Source of the DNA: Croceibacterium ferulae
Lineage (GTDB): Bacteria > Pseudomonadota > Alphaproteobacteria > Sphingomonadales > Sphingomonadaceae
Direction: 5' to 3'
DNA length: 64,000 bases
Assembly (NCBI RefSeq): GCF_003660445.1
Contig: NZ_QZVQ01000003.1
Span: 372,001-436,000, forward strand
The translations under genes and the position numbers were made by a program. Shown piece by piece: positions 43,905 through 51,979 of this stretch. The notes beneath the pieces were generated by a model. That model worked only from the letters and a program-made list of their open reading frames with translations, did not search any database and had not been told where the DNA came from. Positions within the stretch are counted from its first letter, which is position 1, and the number at the start of each line of letters is the position of its first letter.

Positions 43905-44837
43905 CTACCCTGCCGCCAGCAAGCTGCGGGCCCGGGCGCAATCTTCATCCATCTGCGCGACCAGCGCGTCCAGCGAATCGAACTTCGCTTCCGGCCGCAG
44001 GAAATGGCGCAGCGCCACCTCCAGCTCCCGGCTGTAGAGATCACCGGAGAAGTCGAACAGGAACGGCTCCAGCAGCTCGACCGGCGGATCGAATTGCGGG
44101 CGGACGCCCAGATTGGCGGCGCCCTGCCATTCCTGGCCGCTGTTTAGGTCGCGCACCGTCACGGCATAGATGCCGTATCGCGGCCGCAGGTAGGATCCCA
44201 TGTCCATGTTGGCGGTGGGATACCCGATCGTGCGGCCGCGCTTGTCGCCATGCTGCACCCGGGCGCGCACGGCGAAGGGGCGGGTCAGCAGCTCGGTCGC
44301 CACCTCGCATTCGCCGGCCTTCAGCGAATCGCGGATGCGGCTGGAACTGACGGTCAGCCCGCCGGCGGTGACCGGCGCCACGGTGCGCGCGGTGATGCCG
44401 TAGCGCGCGCCGTCACTCGCCAGGGTGGCTGTGCTGCCGCCGCGGCCTTGTCCGAAGGTGAAATCCTGCCCGGTGACCACGCCGCCTGCACCCATGCGCC
44501 CGGCCAGCAGTTCGGCCACGAAGGCGGGCGCCGGCATGGCGGCCAGCTCCGCATCGAAGCCGAAGACCAGCATGGCGTTCGCCCCGGCGGCGGCGAACAG
44601 TTCCTGCCGCTGGTCCAGGGTCGTCAGGCGGAACGGCGGCACGTGCGGTGCGAAATGGCGTACCGGATGGGGATCGAAGGTGGCGACGATCGCCGGGCGA
44701 CCTTCGCTGCGGGCCCATTCCACCGCTTCGGCCACCACGCGCTGGTGACCCAGGTGGAACCCGTCGAAATTGCCCAGCGCGACGATCGCGCCGCGCAGGG
44801 ATGCCGGCAGCGTGTCGCGATGCGTGCAGCGGATCAC
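43905..44837 (-). CDS. ribF: Bifunctional riboflavin kinase / FAD synthetase
   Basis: A 310-aa enzyme making FMN and FAD. The N-terminal adenylyltransferase domain has ALGNFDGFHLGHQRVV and FGQGRGG; the C-terminal flavokinase has GDKRGRTIGYPTANMDM and LFDFSGDLYSRELEVAL. GTG 44837 overlaps the folA stop (GTGA). It lies in a tightly packed operon. Its products serve pdxH and the ETF encoded elsewhere in the window, as inference from pathway only. Confidence 0.96.
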   Translation of the reverse strand: MIRCTHRDTLPASLRGAIVALGNFDGFHLGHQRVVAEAVEWARSEGRPAIVATFDPHPVRHFAPHVPPFRLTTLDQRQELFAAAGANAMLVFGFDAELAAMPAPAFVAELLAGRMGAGGVVTGQDFTFGQGRGGSTATLASDGARYGITARTVAPVTAGGLTVSSSRIRDSLKAGECEVATELLTRPFAVRARVQHGDKRGRTIGYPTANMDMGSYLRPRYGIYAVTVRDLNSGQEWQGAANLGVRPQFDPPVELLEPFLFDFSGDLYSRELEVALRHFLRPEAKFDSLDALVAQMDEDCARARSLLAAG

Positions 44838-45325
44838 GCTGCGCGCCGTTCGTAAGTGACGAAGGCGTAAGCCGGCCAGGCATCGGCGGCGGGATGCGCC
44901 TCGCGCGCGACCTCGACCCAGTCCGAACCCGGCGCGGGCATCCGCACCTCGCCGCCGGTCTGTTCGTCCACTTCGGTGATTTCCTGCCGGGTGGCATGGG
45001 GTTCGAACAGGGCGAAGATCTCCGCCCCGCCGATCACCGCCACATCACCAACGCCAGACAGGGCGAGCGCCGCGTCCACATCATGCGCCACCTCCGCACC
45101 CTCCGCCTGCCAGTCACGCTGGCGTGTCAGCACGATATGCCGGCGGCCGGGCAGCAGGCCGGGCAGGCTGTCGAAGGTCTTGCGGCCCATCACCATCGGC
45201 AGGCCGGTGGTCAGGCGGCGGAATCGCTGCAGGTCCGCGCGGATCTTCCACGGCACGTCGCCACCAAGCGCGATGGTGCCGTCCGCCGCGCGGGCCACCA
45301 CAAAGATGATTCGCCGCCCTGCCAT
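44834..45325 (-). CDS. folA: Dihydrofolate reductase
   Basis: A 163-aa NADPH-dependent enzyme. Conserved features are GGDVPWKIRADLQRF, VMGRKTFDSLPGLLPGRRHI and VIGGAEIFALF, with the active-site acidic residue (Asp in IRADLQRF). Length is typical of chromosomal DHFR. It starts one base after the purK stop region and overlaps ribF downstream. Confidence 0.95.
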   Translation of the reverse strand: MAGRRIIFVVARAADGTIALGGDVPWKIRADLQRFRRLTTGLPMVMGRKTFDSLPGLLPGRRHIVLTRQRDWQAEGAEVAHDVDAALALSGVGDVAVIGGAEIFALFEPHATRQEITEVDEQTGGEVRMPAPGSDWVEVAREAHPAADAWPAYAFVTYERRAA

Positions 45326-45326
45326 G

Positions 45327-46385
45327 TCAGCCGATGCGGGTCACATGCCCCATCTTGCGCCCGTCGCGCGCATCGCCCTTGCCATACAGGTGCAGCTGCG
45401 CCGCCCCGTCCGCCAGCAGCGCGACCGGGTCGGCCACGTCGTCGCCCAGCAGATTGCGCATGGTGACGGGCAGCACGCGGGTGGTGGTGTCGCCCAGCGG
45501 CAGGCCACAGATGGCGCGGATGTGGTTGGCGAATTGGCAGGTGACCGCGCCTTCGATCGTCCAGTGCCCGGAATTGTGGACCCGGGGCGCCATCTCGTTG
45601 AACACCGGCCCGTCCGCGCCCGCGAAGAACTCGCAGGTCAGCACGCCGACATAATCCAGCGCCTTGGCCACCTGCAGCGCCAGATCGCGCGCCCGGTCCA
45701 CCTGCCCGGCCACCAGCGGGCCGGGGGGCAGGGTGGAGGTGGCCAGGATGCCGCCCTGATGCACGTTCTGCGTCGAATCCCAGAACCGCACTTCGCCGTC
45801 GCGCCCGCGCACCAGGATGACGGAGAACTCCGCCGCGAAGCGCACCAGGCCTTCATAGACAAAACCGCCGGCCGAAAGGTCCAGCGCGGCGACGTCGTCC
45901 GGCGTGATCAGCCGCCACTGACCCTTGCCGTCATAGCCCTCGCGCCGGGTCTTCAGGATGCCGGGCAGGCCGATGGCGTTGAGGGCGACCCGCAGATCGT
46001 CATGATCGTCCACCGGGCAATAGGGTGCCGGGCGGCCGCCCATGCCCTCCACGAAGTCCTTCTCCCGCAGCCGGTCCTGCGCGATCTCCAGCGCGGCGAG
46101 GCCGGGGGCGAGCTTGTCGGCCGGCAGCAGGCCCAGCGGCTCCACCGGAACATTCTCGAATTCGTACGTGACCACGTCGCAGCCCGCGGCAAAGCGGGTC
46201 AGCGCGGCTTCGTCGTCCCACGCCGCCTCCGTCGCTTCGACGCATACCTCCGCCGCGACATTGTCGCCCGGCGGGGCATAGACGTGGCAGCGATAGCCCA
46301 GCTGCGCCGCGGCGATCGCGAGCATGCGGCCAAGCTGTCCGCCGCCAAGGATGCCGATGGTCGAACCGGGAAGGATGGGCACCAT
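45327..46385 (-). CDS. purK: N5-carboxyaminoimidazole ribonucleotide synthase
   Basis: A 352-aa ATP-grasp enzyme converting AIR, ATP and bicarbonate to N5-CAIR. Start GSTIGILGGGQLGRMLAIAA; ATP-grasp loop ILKTRREGYDGKGQW; VYEGLVRFAAEFSVILVRG; NEMAPRVHNSGHWTIEGA near the C-terminus carries metal-binding residues. It pairs with purE just upstream (2-bp gap), the standard bacterial arrangement. Confidence 0.97.
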   Translation of the reverse strand: MVPILPGSTIGILGGGQLGRMLAIAAAQLGYRCHVYAPPGDNVAAEVCVEATEAAWDDEAALTRFAAGCDVVTYEFENVPVEPLGLLPADKLAPGLAALEIAQDRLREKDFVEGMGGRPAPYCPVDDHDDLRVALNAIGLPGILKTRREGYDGKGQWRLITPDDVAALDLSAGGFVYEGLVRFAAEFSVILVRGRDGEVRFWDSTQNVHQGGILATSTLPPGPLVAGQVDRARDLALQVAKALDYVGVLTCEFFAGADGPVFNEMAPRVHNSGHWTIEGAVTCQFANHIRAICGLPLGDTTTRVLPVTMRNLLGDDVADPVALLADGAAQLHLYGKGDARDGRKMGHVTRIG

Positions 46386-46387
46386 GG

Positions 46388-46900
46388 TCAGGCCGCGCCC
46401 TCATCCACCGGAGCTTCGGCCACGCGCTCGCTCTGCGCGGTGCGCCAGGCGATCAGCCGGGCGGCCAGTGCCTCGTCGGTCAGCGCCAGGATGGAGGCCG
46501 CCAGCAGGCCGGCATTGGTGGCCCCGGCCGGGCCGATCGCCAGCGTGCCGGTGGGAATGCCGGCGGGCATCTGCACGATGGACAGCAGGCTATCCAGGCC
46601 GCTGAGCGCGCGCGACTGCACCGGCACGCCCAGCACCGGCAGATGCGTCAGCGCCGCGACCATGCCGGGCAGGTGCGCCGCGCCGCCGGCGCCGGCCACG
46701 ATCACCCGGAAGCCCTGCTCATGCGCGGTCTTGCCGAACTGGTGCAGCCGGTCGGGCGTGCGATGGGCGGAGATGATCCGCGCCGCATGACCCACCTCCA
46801 GCGCGTCCAGCACCTCGGCGGCGCAGCGCATCGTCCCCCAGTCGGACTGGCTGCCCATGATGATGGCCACAGGCGGCAGGGTAGAGGGCGCGTCCGCCAT
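46388..46900 (-). CDS. purE: N5-carboxyaminoimidazole ribonucleotide mutase
   Basis: A 170-aa class I PurE, isomerising N5-CAIR to [16 protein letters not shown] at residues 14-25 includes the GSxSDW motif; [12 protein letters not shown] holds the catalytic histidine; [18 protein letters not shown] and [20 protein letters not shown] are conserved. Its ATG shares one base with the gpmA stop (TGATG). Confidence 0.97.
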   Translation of the reverse strand: MADAPSTLPPVAIIMGSQSDWGTMRCAAEVLDALEVGHAARIISAHRTPDRLHQFGKTAHEQGFRVIVAGAGGAAHLPGMVAALTHLPVLGVPVQSRALSGLDSLLSIVQMPAGIPTGTLAIGPAGATNAGLLAASILALTDEALAARLIAWRTAQSERVAEAPVDEGAA

Positions 46901-47586
46901 CAGATATCCTTCAGGTACCGCCGCTCGCCGGGCTGCATCGCATCGTCGAACTGGTAGATGATCGGCTGGCCGGTGGGGATCTCCAGCCCGGTGATGTCGT
47001 CATCCGAAATGCCGGACAGATGCTTCACCAGCGCGCGCAGCGAATTGCCATGGGCGCTGATGATCACCGTCTCGCCCGCGGCCAGCTGCGGCAGGATCGT
47101 GCTTTCCCAATACGGCAGCACGCGTTCGATGGTCAGCTTCAGGCTTTCGGTCGCGGGAATGTCCAGCCCGGCATAGCGCGCGTCGCTGGCCAGATCGAAC
47201 GGGCCGCCTTCCTCCATCGCCGGGGGCGGCACGTCGAAGCTGCGGCGCCAGACATGCACCTGCTCCTCGCCATGCTTGGCCGCCGTCTCCGCCTTGTTCA
47301 GGCCGGTCAGCCCGCCATAATGCCGCTCGTTCAGGCGCCAGTCCTTCACCTCCGGGATCCACAGCCGGCCGCAGGCTTCCAGCGCCAGGTGCAGCGTGCG
47401 GATCGCGCGCAGCTGCACGGAGGTGTAGGCCAGGGTCGGCAGGATGCCGCGTTCCGCCAGCAGGGTGCCCGCGGCGGCGGCTTCGGTCACGCCCTGCTCG
47501 GTCAGGTCGACGTCCCACCAGCCGGTGAAGCGGTTTTCCAGGTTCCATTGGCTCTGGCCGTGGCGGACAAGGATCAGCGTGGGCAT
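46900..47586 (-). CDS. gpmA: 2,3-bisphosphoglycerate-dependent phosphoglycerate mutase
   Basis: A 228-aa histidine phosphatase-fold glycolytic enzyme. RHGQSQWN with phospho-acceptor His9, [30 protein letters not shown] and [14 protein letters not shown] with the second catalytic His are all present. ATG 47586 gives the standard [10 protein letters not shown] start. It heads or nearly heads the operon gpmA-purE-purK-folA-ribF-TSUP; a 59-aa ORF lies 44 bp upstream in the same direction. Confidence 0.96.
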   Translation of the reverse strand: MPTLILVRHGQSQWNLENRFTGWWDVDLTEQGVTEAAAAGTLLAERGILPTLAYTSVQLRAIRTLHLALEACGRLWIPEVKDWRLNERHYGGLTGLNKAETAAKHGEEQVHVWRRSFDVPPPAMEEGGPFDLASDARYAGLDIPATESLKLTIERVLPYWESTILPQLAAGETVIISAHGNSLRALVKHLSGISDDDITGLEIPTGQPIIYQFDDAMQPGERRYLKDI

Positions 47587-47630
47587 GGTGGCGGGACGCT
47601 CCGGTTTGGTGGGCAGGAGAGGTGCGCGCC

Positions 47631-47810
47631 CTAGCGGGGCGGGGGGGCTTTGGGAAGATGCTGCCCCACCGCCCCGGGCGTGTCCGCGCCGGCCTGCTCC
47701 GCCGGTGCGTTGGCGGCCATGGCGCGGCCCTGCGCCTTGCGGCGGTGCAGGTTCTCGCGCAGCTGCGCGGCGAGGCGTTCCTCGCGGGTGGGGCTGGCAC
47801 CTTTGGTCAT
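47631..47810 (-). CDS. Small charged conserved-type protein, 59 aa
   Basis: ORF of 60 codons from ATG 47810: [20 protein letters not shown] then [14 protein letters not shown] and a Pro/Ala-rich end. The N-terminal half is a basic amphipathic helix. I recall small proteins of this RxERLAxxLRENLxRRKAQ type as common unnamed neighbours in sphingomonads. It lies between the divergent tRNA-Thr and gpmA, and coding character and placement support it, although no strong Shine-Dalgarno sequence is visible. Function unknown. Confidence 0.6.
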   Translation of the reverse strand: MTKGASPTREERLAAQLRENLHRRKAQGRAMAANAPAEQAGADTPGAVGQHLPKAPPPR

Positions 47811-47925
47811 CGCCAGGATGCTTGCCGGGTGCAGCCATGCTTGACAAGTAGGAGGCGGGCGGCCAATGGCGCGCCCTTGCCGCGGTACCTGAAGAATCAG
47901 GCGCCGCCGGCCAGCCGGATGGTAA

Positions 47926-48000
47926 GCTGCTGTAGCTCAGTGGTAGAGCGCACCCTTGGTAAGGGTGAGGTCGGGAGTTCAATCCTCCCTAGCAGCACCA
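47926..48000 (+). tRNA. tRNA-Thr (anticodon GGT)
   Basis: 75 nt with CCA encoded. The acceptor GCTGCTG pairs with TAGCAGC (last pair G-T). The D arm is AGCTCAGTGGTAGAGC. The anticodon stem CACCC/GGGTG encloses loop TTGGTAA, so the anticodon GGT is at 47958-47960. The T arm GGGAGTTCAATCCTCCC is canonical. It reads ACC and ACU threonine codons. TTGACA at 47841-47846 is a possible -35 element upstream, though no good -10 was seen. Confidence 0.96.
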
Positions 48001-48188
48001 TCGGCCCGCATCTCTGCGTTGGGGCAAAGCTGCCCTTCATCCCCTCCTGATGACTGTCCCTCGCCGCTTCCTGCCGCCGGTGCGCGCTGGAACGGCAGGT
48101 GCGCGTGGGGGTTGCTGCTGTACTCACCTGCGGAGGGATCGCGGCCTTCGGCCCGGATCCCGCGCCGCCGAACCGAAAGCAGCCCTGC

Positions 48189-48551
48189 ATGACAGCGAAT
48201 TCCGAAGCGGCCCTGACACTGGCCAGCGCCGAAACCTCCGGCCTGAAGGTCCGCTCCCGCGATGGTGACGGGTTGGGCCACATCAAGGCGCTGATGATCG
48301 ACAAGCGCACGGGCCGCTCCACCTATGCGGTGCTCAGCCTCGGCGGCTTTTTGGGCATGAACAAGAGCTATTATCCGGTGCCGTTCAGCCTGCTCGACTA
48401 TGACGTGACCAGCGACGAATATGTGGTCACGATCGATCGCCGCGTCCTGGAAGGCGGGCCGAGCTGGGCCAGCAACGAGCCCGAGTTCAACCAGGCCTAT
48501 GCGGATCGCGTCTCCAGCTATTACGGCACGGAACCCAGCCCGATCATGTGA
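48189..48551 (+). CDS. PRC-barrel domain protein
   Basis: A 120-aa soluble protein. After an Ala-rich start (MTANSEAALTLASAETSGLK), a PRC-barrel is recognised by GDGLGHIKALMIDKRTGRSTYAVLSLGGFLGMNKSYYPVPF. The C-terminal SWASNEPEFNQAYADRVSSYY is also typical of this stress-related subgroup. ATG 48189 is chosen since upstream residues have no family character. PRC-barrels mediate protein or RNA contacts; a specific role is not known. It precedes the YdbS/YdbT pair. Confidence 0.85.
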   Translation: MTANSEAALTLASAETSGLKVRSRDGDGLGHIKALMIDKRTGRSTYAVLSLGGFLGMNKSYYPVPFSLLDYDVTSDEYVVTIDRRVLEGGPSWASNEPEFNQAYADRVSSYYGTEPSPIM

Positions 48552-48600
48552 TCTTCGACGCGCTTGCCGTGGGCGGGTGTATCACGCATACACCACACCT

Positions 48601-49083
48601 ATGGATGACGCGCCCCCGCTTGCAGACGAGCCGCTGACCCCGCTCGATCCCGCCTATGTCCGGCTGGTGCGTCTGCTGACGGGAATTGCCCTGGCTGTGC
48701 CGGTGATCGCCGCATTGGCGCTGGAGGTGGCGCAGTTGCTGCCACCCGGCGCGGTGGCGGTGCCGGTGGTGCTGGCGGCGGGGTGGCTGCTGCTGCGCCT
48801 GCCGCTGCGGCGCTGGCGGGCGCGGGGCTACAGCTGGGGAACAGACGCGCTGCGGGTGGTGCGCGGGCTGTGGTGGCGGCGCGACATCACCGTACCGTTC
48901 GGCCGCGTGCAGCACCTGGATGTGACGCAGGGCCCGCTGGAGCGCCTGTTCGGGCTGGGCACGCTGGTGCTGCATACGGCGGGCAATCACAACAGCAGCG
49001 TGGCGCTGACCGGCCTGGCGCATGGGCAGGCGCTGGCCATGCGCGACGCGATCCGCGCGCATGTGGCGCTGCATTCCCGGTGA
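48601..49083 (+). CDS. PH domain membrane protein (YdbS-like)
   Basis: A 160-aa DUF304/bPH2 protein. Two membrane helices (LLTGIALAVPVIAALALEVA, GAVAVPVVLAAGWLLLRLPL) precede one PH-like domain: ALRVVRGLWWRRDITVPFGRVQHLDVTQGPLERLFGLGTL, the family core with VQHLDV. YdbS and YdbT are encoded side by side in many bacteria and have been linked to envelope and peptide resistance phenotypes. The stop overlaps the next gene's GTG (GTGA). Confidence 0.88.
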   Translation: MDDAPPLADEPLTPLDPAYVRLVRLLTGIALAVPVIAALALEVAQLLPPGAVAVPVVLAAGWLLLRLPLRRWRARGYSWGTDALRVVRGLWWRRDITVPFGRVQHLDVTQGPLERLFGLGTLVLHTAGNHNSSVALTGLAHGQALAMRDAIRAHVALHSR

Positions 49084-50633
49084 GCGGGCCAGCGGAGGTC
49101 GCGGCGGGAGACTGGCGGCGGACCGCGCCGGTCGGCATGGTCGCCGGCGTGCTGGCCAGCCTGCCGCGCGCCGCCCTGTCGATCGTCGCCGCCATCGCCG
49201 GTGCGCGCACCATTGGCGATCGCGGCATCATGGCGGGGCTGCTGGTCGTGGCGCTCGTGGTTACGCTGGGCTGGGTGGTGCTGGCGTGGCGGCATCACCG
49301 CTACCTGATCGGACCGGACGACCTGCGCATCGAACAGGGCATCCTGTCGCGCCAGGTGCGCGCGATCCCCTATGACCGCATCCATGACGTCGCCCTGCGC
49401 GAGCCGCTGGTCGCGCGGCTGTTCGGGCTGGCGGAGGTGGCCTTCGACACCGGCACCGGCGGCAAGGACGAGGCCAAGCTGGCCTTCGTCACCCGCGATG
49501 AAGGCGCGCGCCTGCGCGACACGGTCCGCGCGCGGCGGGCAGGGGTGGTCGACGCGCCAGCGGATGCGACGATGGTACAGGAGCAGGAGGTTGCCCGCAC
49601 CCTGTTCGTGCTGACACCCGCCCGGCTGCTGCTGTTCGGCATCTTCGAGTTCTCTCTGGTGGTGCTTGCCGTGCTGGCGGGTGCGGCGCAGCAGCTCGAC
49701 TTCCTGCTGCCGTTCGAGCTGTATGACTGGCGCGAATGGCGGGAGATCGGCGGTGGGCCGCTGCACTGGCTGCTCGGCCTGGGCCTGGCGGTGCAGGTGG
49801 TGGCGGCGGTGCTGGGCCTGCTGCTGCTGATCCCGGTCGGGCTGCTGACCGGCATCGTGCGCACGGCCCTGCGGGACTGGGGCTTCCGGCTGGAGGAGAC
49901 CAGCCGCGGTCTGCGCCGCCGGCGCGGACTGTTGACGCTGAGCGACGTGGTGATGCCGTTGGAACGGGTGCAGGCGCTGGTGCTGGGCACGGGCCTGCTG
50001 CGCCGCCGCTGGGGCTGGCACGGATTGCAGGCGATCAGCCTGGCGCAGGACAGCAAGGACCAGAGCCACACGCTGGTGCCCTTCGCGCAAATGGCGGAGG
50101 TCGCGCCGGTGGCCGCGCTGGCGGGCTTGCCGCTGCCGGGCGAGGGGCAGGCATGGCAGCGCGCATCGGCCGGCTGGCGCAATCACCGGATGGTGCTGTC
50201 GGCCGTGCTGCCCGGGCTGATCGGACTGGGCATGCTGGTGCTGCCGCTGGATCTGCCCGCCGGTGCGGCACTGCCGGCGGCGGTGTCCTTGTGGCTGGTG
50301 GCCGTGGTGCTGGCCTTCCGCCAGTATTATCTGTGGCGACACAACCGCCATGCGCTGGCGGACGGGTTGCTGTACTCACGGGAAGGCTGGCTGTCCCCGC
50401 GCCTGGCGATCGCCGCGCCGGCAAAGCTGCAATCGGCGGAGCTGCGCCAAGGACCGCTGGCGCGATTGGGCCAGTATGCCGACCTGCATCTGGGGCTCGC
50501 CGGCGGCACCCTGGCGCTGCATGGGCTGCCGGTGGAGCAGGCGCGGGCGATCCATTCGGCGCTGCTGGCGCGGATGGCGGCCGTGGATTTCTCCGCCGCC
50601 AATCTGCATGCCCCCGATCCCCCTGCCACCTAG
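49080..50633 (+). CDS. PH domain membrane protein (YdbT-like)
   Basis: A 517-aa partner of the previous gene with three bPH2 domains between helix pairs. The first domain has YLIGPDDLRIEQGILSRQVR and IPYDRIHDVALREPLVARLFG. The second domain includes GLRRRRGLLTLSDVVMPLERVQALVLG. The third has HALADGLLYSREGWLSPRLAI. Helices include IMAGLLVVALVVTLGWVVLA, LLGLGLAVQVVAAVLGLLLL and VLPGLIGLGMLVLPLDL. GTG 49080 overlaps the YdbS stop. The pair probably forms a membrane complex; molecular function is unknown. Confidence 0.88.
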   Translation: MSGPAEVAAGDWRRTAPVGMVAGVLASLPRAALSIVAAIAGARTIGDRGIMAGLLVVALVVTLGWVVLAWRHHRYLIGPDDLRIEQGILSRQVRAIPYDRIHDVALREPLVARLFGLAEVAFDTGTGGKDEAKLAFVTRDEGARLRDTVRARRAGVVDAPADATMVQEQEVARTLFVLTPARLLLFGIFEFSLVVLAVLAGAAQQLDFLLPFELYDWREWREIGGGPLHWLLGLGLAVQVVAAVLGLLLLIPVGLLTGIVRTALRDWGFRLEETSRGLRRRRGLLTLSDVVMPLERVQALVLGTGLLRRRWGWHGLQAISLAQDSKDQSHTLVPFAQMAEVAPVAALAGLPLPGEGQAWQRASAGWRNHRMVLSAVLPGLIGLGMLVLPLDLPAGAALPAAVSLWLVAVVLAFRQYYLWRHNRHALADGLLYSREGWLSPRLAIAAPAKLQSAELRQGPLARLGQYADLHLGLAGGTLALHGLPVEQARAIHSALLARMAAVDFSAANLHAPDPPAT

Positions 50634-50932
50634 CTGGGGGTGGGCGCGCGCAGTTCCGCCCATTCCGGGTGACGGCGGAAGGCGGCTTCGACATAGGAGC
50701 AGGCGGGCTCGATCGTGAAGCCCTGTTCGCGGGCATCGGCCACCAGCGCCTCCACCAGCTGCATCGCGACGCCGCCGCCGCGCGCTTCCGGCGGGACAAA
50801 GGTGTGGTCGGCGATCCGGGTGGAGCCGCGGGCGCGCCATGTCAGCTCCGCGCCGCGCGCCGCACCGGGCACCTCGGCCCGATAGGCGCCATGGGTGGTC
50901 TCGTCAGTGCTGGTAATGTTTAGGGCGGACAC
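50630..50932 (-). CDS. Small GNAT-like N-acetyltransferase (Gcn5_2 type)
   Basis: A 100-aa single-domain protein of the YidJ/YjdJ type (Acetyltransf_CG). GAYRAEVPGAARGAELTWRA is the beta-sheet start; HTFVPPEARGGGVAMQLVEAL is the acetyl-CoA loop (R-G-x-G-x-A type), and ACSYVEAAFRRHPEWAEL closes the fold. GTG 50932 has AGGAG nine bases upstream and gives the family start (M)SALNITSTDETTHG; ATG 50974 is the longer alternative. Convergent with ydbT (CTAG overlap), divergent from the aldolase. Confidence 0.85.
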   Translation of the reverse strand: MSALNITSTDETTHGAYRAEVPGAARGAELTWRARGSTRIADHTFVPPEARGGGVAMQLVEALVADAREQGFTIEPACSYVEAAFRRHPEWAELRAPTPS

Positions 50933-50983
50933 GACCGCGTTCTCCTTCTTGCGCCTGATCCCCTTCAAAGCCATGGCAGCCTG

Positions 50984-51979
50984 ATGCAGTTCCTGTCCGA
51001 CAACACCGCCGCCGTGCATCCGCGCATCTGGGACGCGTTGCGCGCCGCCGATGCGCCGGATGCGCCCTATGATGGCGATGCGCTGAGCCAGCGGCTGGAC
51101 GCGGCGTTCGGCGCCTTGTTCGGGCGGGAGGTCGCCGTGCTGTGGGCCGCCACCGGCACCGCCGCCAATTGCCTGGCGCTGACCCCGATGGTGCCGCCGC
51201 ATGGCGCGGTGCTGTGCCATGCAGAAGCGCATGTGGAGAACGATGAAGGCGGCGCGCCCGGCTTCTTCCTGCACGGCGCCAAGCTGATGCTGGTGGAGGG
51301 CGCCGACGCGAAGCTGACGCCGGAGGCCCTGACGGCGCGGCTGGATGCCATTCCGCAAGGCGTGCACTGGGTGCAGCCGACCGCCATCACCCTGACACAG
51401 GCCAGCGAGCTGGGCTGCGTCTACCGGCCGGAGGAGCTGGCCGCGCTGTCCGCCCTGGCGCGCGGGCGCGGGCTGTACCTCCACATGGATGGCGCGCGCT
51501 TCGCCAATGCCGCCGCTTTCCTGAACGCGGATGCCGCGACGGCCTGCGGCGACGTGGATGCGCTCAGCTTCGGCTGCATCAAGAATGGCGGCATGAGCGC
51601 CGAGGCGATCGTGTTCTTCGACCCCGCTCTGGCCGATGTGGCCCGCCGCCGGCGCAAGCAGGCCGGACAGCTGCAGAGCAAGGGCCGCTTCCTGGCGGCG
51701 CAGCTGCTGGCCATGGTGGAAGGCGACCTGTGGCTGGCCAATGGCCGCGCCGCCAACGCCGCCGCGGCGGAGATCGCCGGCAGCGCGGGCGAACGCCTGC
51801 TGCATCCGGTGGAGGCAAACGAGCTGTTCGTGCGGCTGTCGCCCGAGGAACGGCAGGCGCTGCGCGACCGTGGGTTCGGCTTCTACGACTGGGGCGCCGA
51901 TGCTGCCCGCTTCGTGACCGCGTGGGACACGCGCGAGGAGGACGCCCGGGCACTGGCCCGCGCGCTGGCGCAGCTGTGA
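50984..51979 (+). CDS. ltaE: Low-specificity threonine aldolase / beta-eliminating lyase
   Basis: A 331-aa PLP enzyme of fold type I cleaving L-threonine or allo-threonine to glycine and acetaldehyde. FLSDNTAAVHPRIWDAL opens it; GREVAVLWAATGTAANCLAL binds the cofactor phosphate; LYLHMDGARFANAA stacks on PLP; Lys200 in FGCIKNGG forms the Schiff base. Asn replaces the more common Thr/His residues in some variants, so specificity may be broad. Its stop overlaps the DMT permease start (GTGA). Confidence 0.92.
   Translation: MQFLSDNTAAVHPRIWDALRAADAPDAPYDGDALSQRLDAAFGALFGREVAVLWAATGTAANCLALTPMVPPHGAVLCHAEAHVENDEGGAPGFFLHGAKLMLVEGADAKLTPEALTARLDAIPQGVHWVQPTAITLTQASELGCVYRPEELAALSALARGRGLYLHMDGARFANAAAFLNADAATACGDVDALSFGCIKNGGMSAEAIVFFDPALADVARRRRKQAGQLQSKGRFLAAQLLAMVEGDLWLANGRAANAAAAEIAGSAGERLLHPVEANELFVRLSPEERQALRDRGFGFYDWGADAARFVTAWDTREEDARALARALAQL

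Noticed and set aside
47926-48000. tRNA-Thr or tRNA-Gly as integration site of a mobile element
   Set aside because: No repeat of the tRNA 3' end, integrase or foreign gene block was found next to either tRNA.
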